Part shown: piece after piece, positions 4,714-5,280 of the stretch
How the letters are laid out: each line of letters opens with the position of its first letter
Numbering within the stretch: the stretch's first letter is position 1
NCBI GenBank assembly: GCA_018679315.1
Contig: JAHHLF010000331.1
Location: forward strand, 1 to 5,280
Source of the DNA: Bacteroidia bacterium
Lineage (GTDB): Bacteria; Bacteroidota; Bacteroidia; Flavobacteriales; Flavobacteriaceae
DNA length: 5,280 bases
Reading direction: 5' to 3'
The notes under the pieces: generated by a model
What the model was told of the DNA's origin: nothing
Database searches by the model: none
The model's input: only the letters and a program-made list of their open reading frames with translations
Position numbers and translations under genes: made by a program

Positions 4714-5280
4714 ATGTATTTAAAAAACAGCACATTAGCACTGCTGTCAGCGCTTGTGTATATATCTGTCGCCACTGGACAGGAAGGGGTGCCAGTACAG
4801 GTAGAAGCGAAGCTTACAGAAGTGGCAATAACAGGGTCAGAAGAGAATGAGCAGATGTTCGAAGACTTGCCCCAGGCATCTAAGTGGGATAGCTTGTGGT
4901 TGGTTGAGGTAGCTTCCAGACAGGAAATGTTTCAGGAAATGCAGAAGGTTATTCTGAATACCACTGATGAAGAAGAAAGCTTTGAGAAATTAGACACAGA
5001 GATATTAAAGGCAAGATTGGCCGCTTTGGATTCAAAATCTCCATTTAATATTACATATAACCCCTCCCTTGAATCGGTAATTAACTCCTTCTTAAAGAAT
5101 AAAAAACAGCTTATTCAACGGATGCTCACAGCGAGTCAGTTCTACTTCCCATTGTTCGAACAAGAACTAGACGCACATGATCTGCCACTGGAAATTAAAT
5201 ACCTGGCCATTGTAGAATCTGCCTTGAATCCCAGGGCGCGTTCCCGGGTAGGAGCCAAAGGGCTTTGGCAATTTATGTAT
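4714..5280 (+). CDS. mltD: MltD-type membrane-bound lytic murein transglycosylase, 3' end missing
   Basis: The first 189 codons of an SLT-domain lytic transglycosylase, which cleaves the MurNAc-GlcNAc bond of peptidoglycan to form 1,6-anhydroMurNAc ends. Residues 1 to about 22 are a Sec signal peptide (hydrophobic TLALLSALVYISVATG) with no lipobox Cys, so the mature protein should be periplasmic. An acidic linker (about 30-105) precedes SPFNITYNPSLESVINSFL (109-127), a typical lead-in. The catalytic Glu is E168 in YLAIVESALNP (163-173), followed by the start of the SLT signature GAKGLWQFMY (180-189) where the window ends. Homologues usually continue with the rest of the SLT domain and LysM repeats; these cannot be checked here. 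The ATG at 4714 is the first after the in-frame stop at 4687-4689, and no Shine-Dalgarno is seen. Same strand as pgk. Confidence 0.88.
   Translation, partial: MYLKNSTLALLSALVYISVATGQEGVPVQVEAKLTEVAITGSEENEQMFEDLPQASKWDSLWLVEVASRQEMFQEMQKVILNTTDEEESFEKLDTEILKARLAALDSKSPFNITYNPSLESVINSFLKNKKQLIQRMLTASQFYFPLFEQELDAHDLPLEIKYLAIVESALNPRARSRVGAKGLWQFMY

Overview
The window looks like an ordinary chromosomal segment from a marine-type member of the Flavobacteriaceae (Bacteroidota). The evidence is as follows. Several genes are preceded by the Bacteroidota-specific -7 promoter element TAnnTTTG, and none has a clear Shine-Dalgarno sequence. The MnmG tail ISVLLVYMGR, the DNA polymerase III delta' subunit, the phosphoglycerate kinase and the MltD-type transglycosylase all read like flavobacterial versions from recalled family knowledge; no search was run. 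Base composition is moderate and even, and I see no insertion sequence, integrase, CRISPR array, tRNA or rRNA.

Layout, left to right. Bases 1-33 are the last ten codons and stop of mnmG. Seven bases later is a perfect 18-bp palindrome (40-57) containing a parS-type ParB-binding site. A promoter (about 101-132) then leads into a class I SAM-dependent methyltransferase (164-991, GTG start). A 230-bp gap contains a weak terminator-like hairpin and a second promoter. It is followed by a small lipoprotein of the OmpH/Skp family (1222-1728). This gene converges on a minus-strand pair: holB (delta' of the DNA polymerase III clamp loader, 3317-2166) followed 19 bp later by a DoxX-like four-helix membrane protein (2146-1748). 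A hairpin sits at the convergence point. holB is divergent from pgk (phosphoglycerate kinase, 3423-4613), and each has its own -7 element in the 105-bp intergenic region; the holB element is so close to the ATG that its mRNA would be nearly leaderless. The last gene (4714 to the window end) is an MltD-type lytic transglycosylase cut off just after its catalytic glutamate.

The genes are mostly unrelated housekeeping functions: tRNA modification, replication, glycolysis, and envelope chaperone and peptidoglycan turnover. They are probably transcribed as several short units rather than one pathway. I found no new defence, mobile or biosynthetic system. The items most worth a second look are the parS-type palindrome right after mnmG, a short reading frame that starts inside it, the N-terminally reduced methyltransferase, and the promoter architecture of the holB/pgk divergent region.
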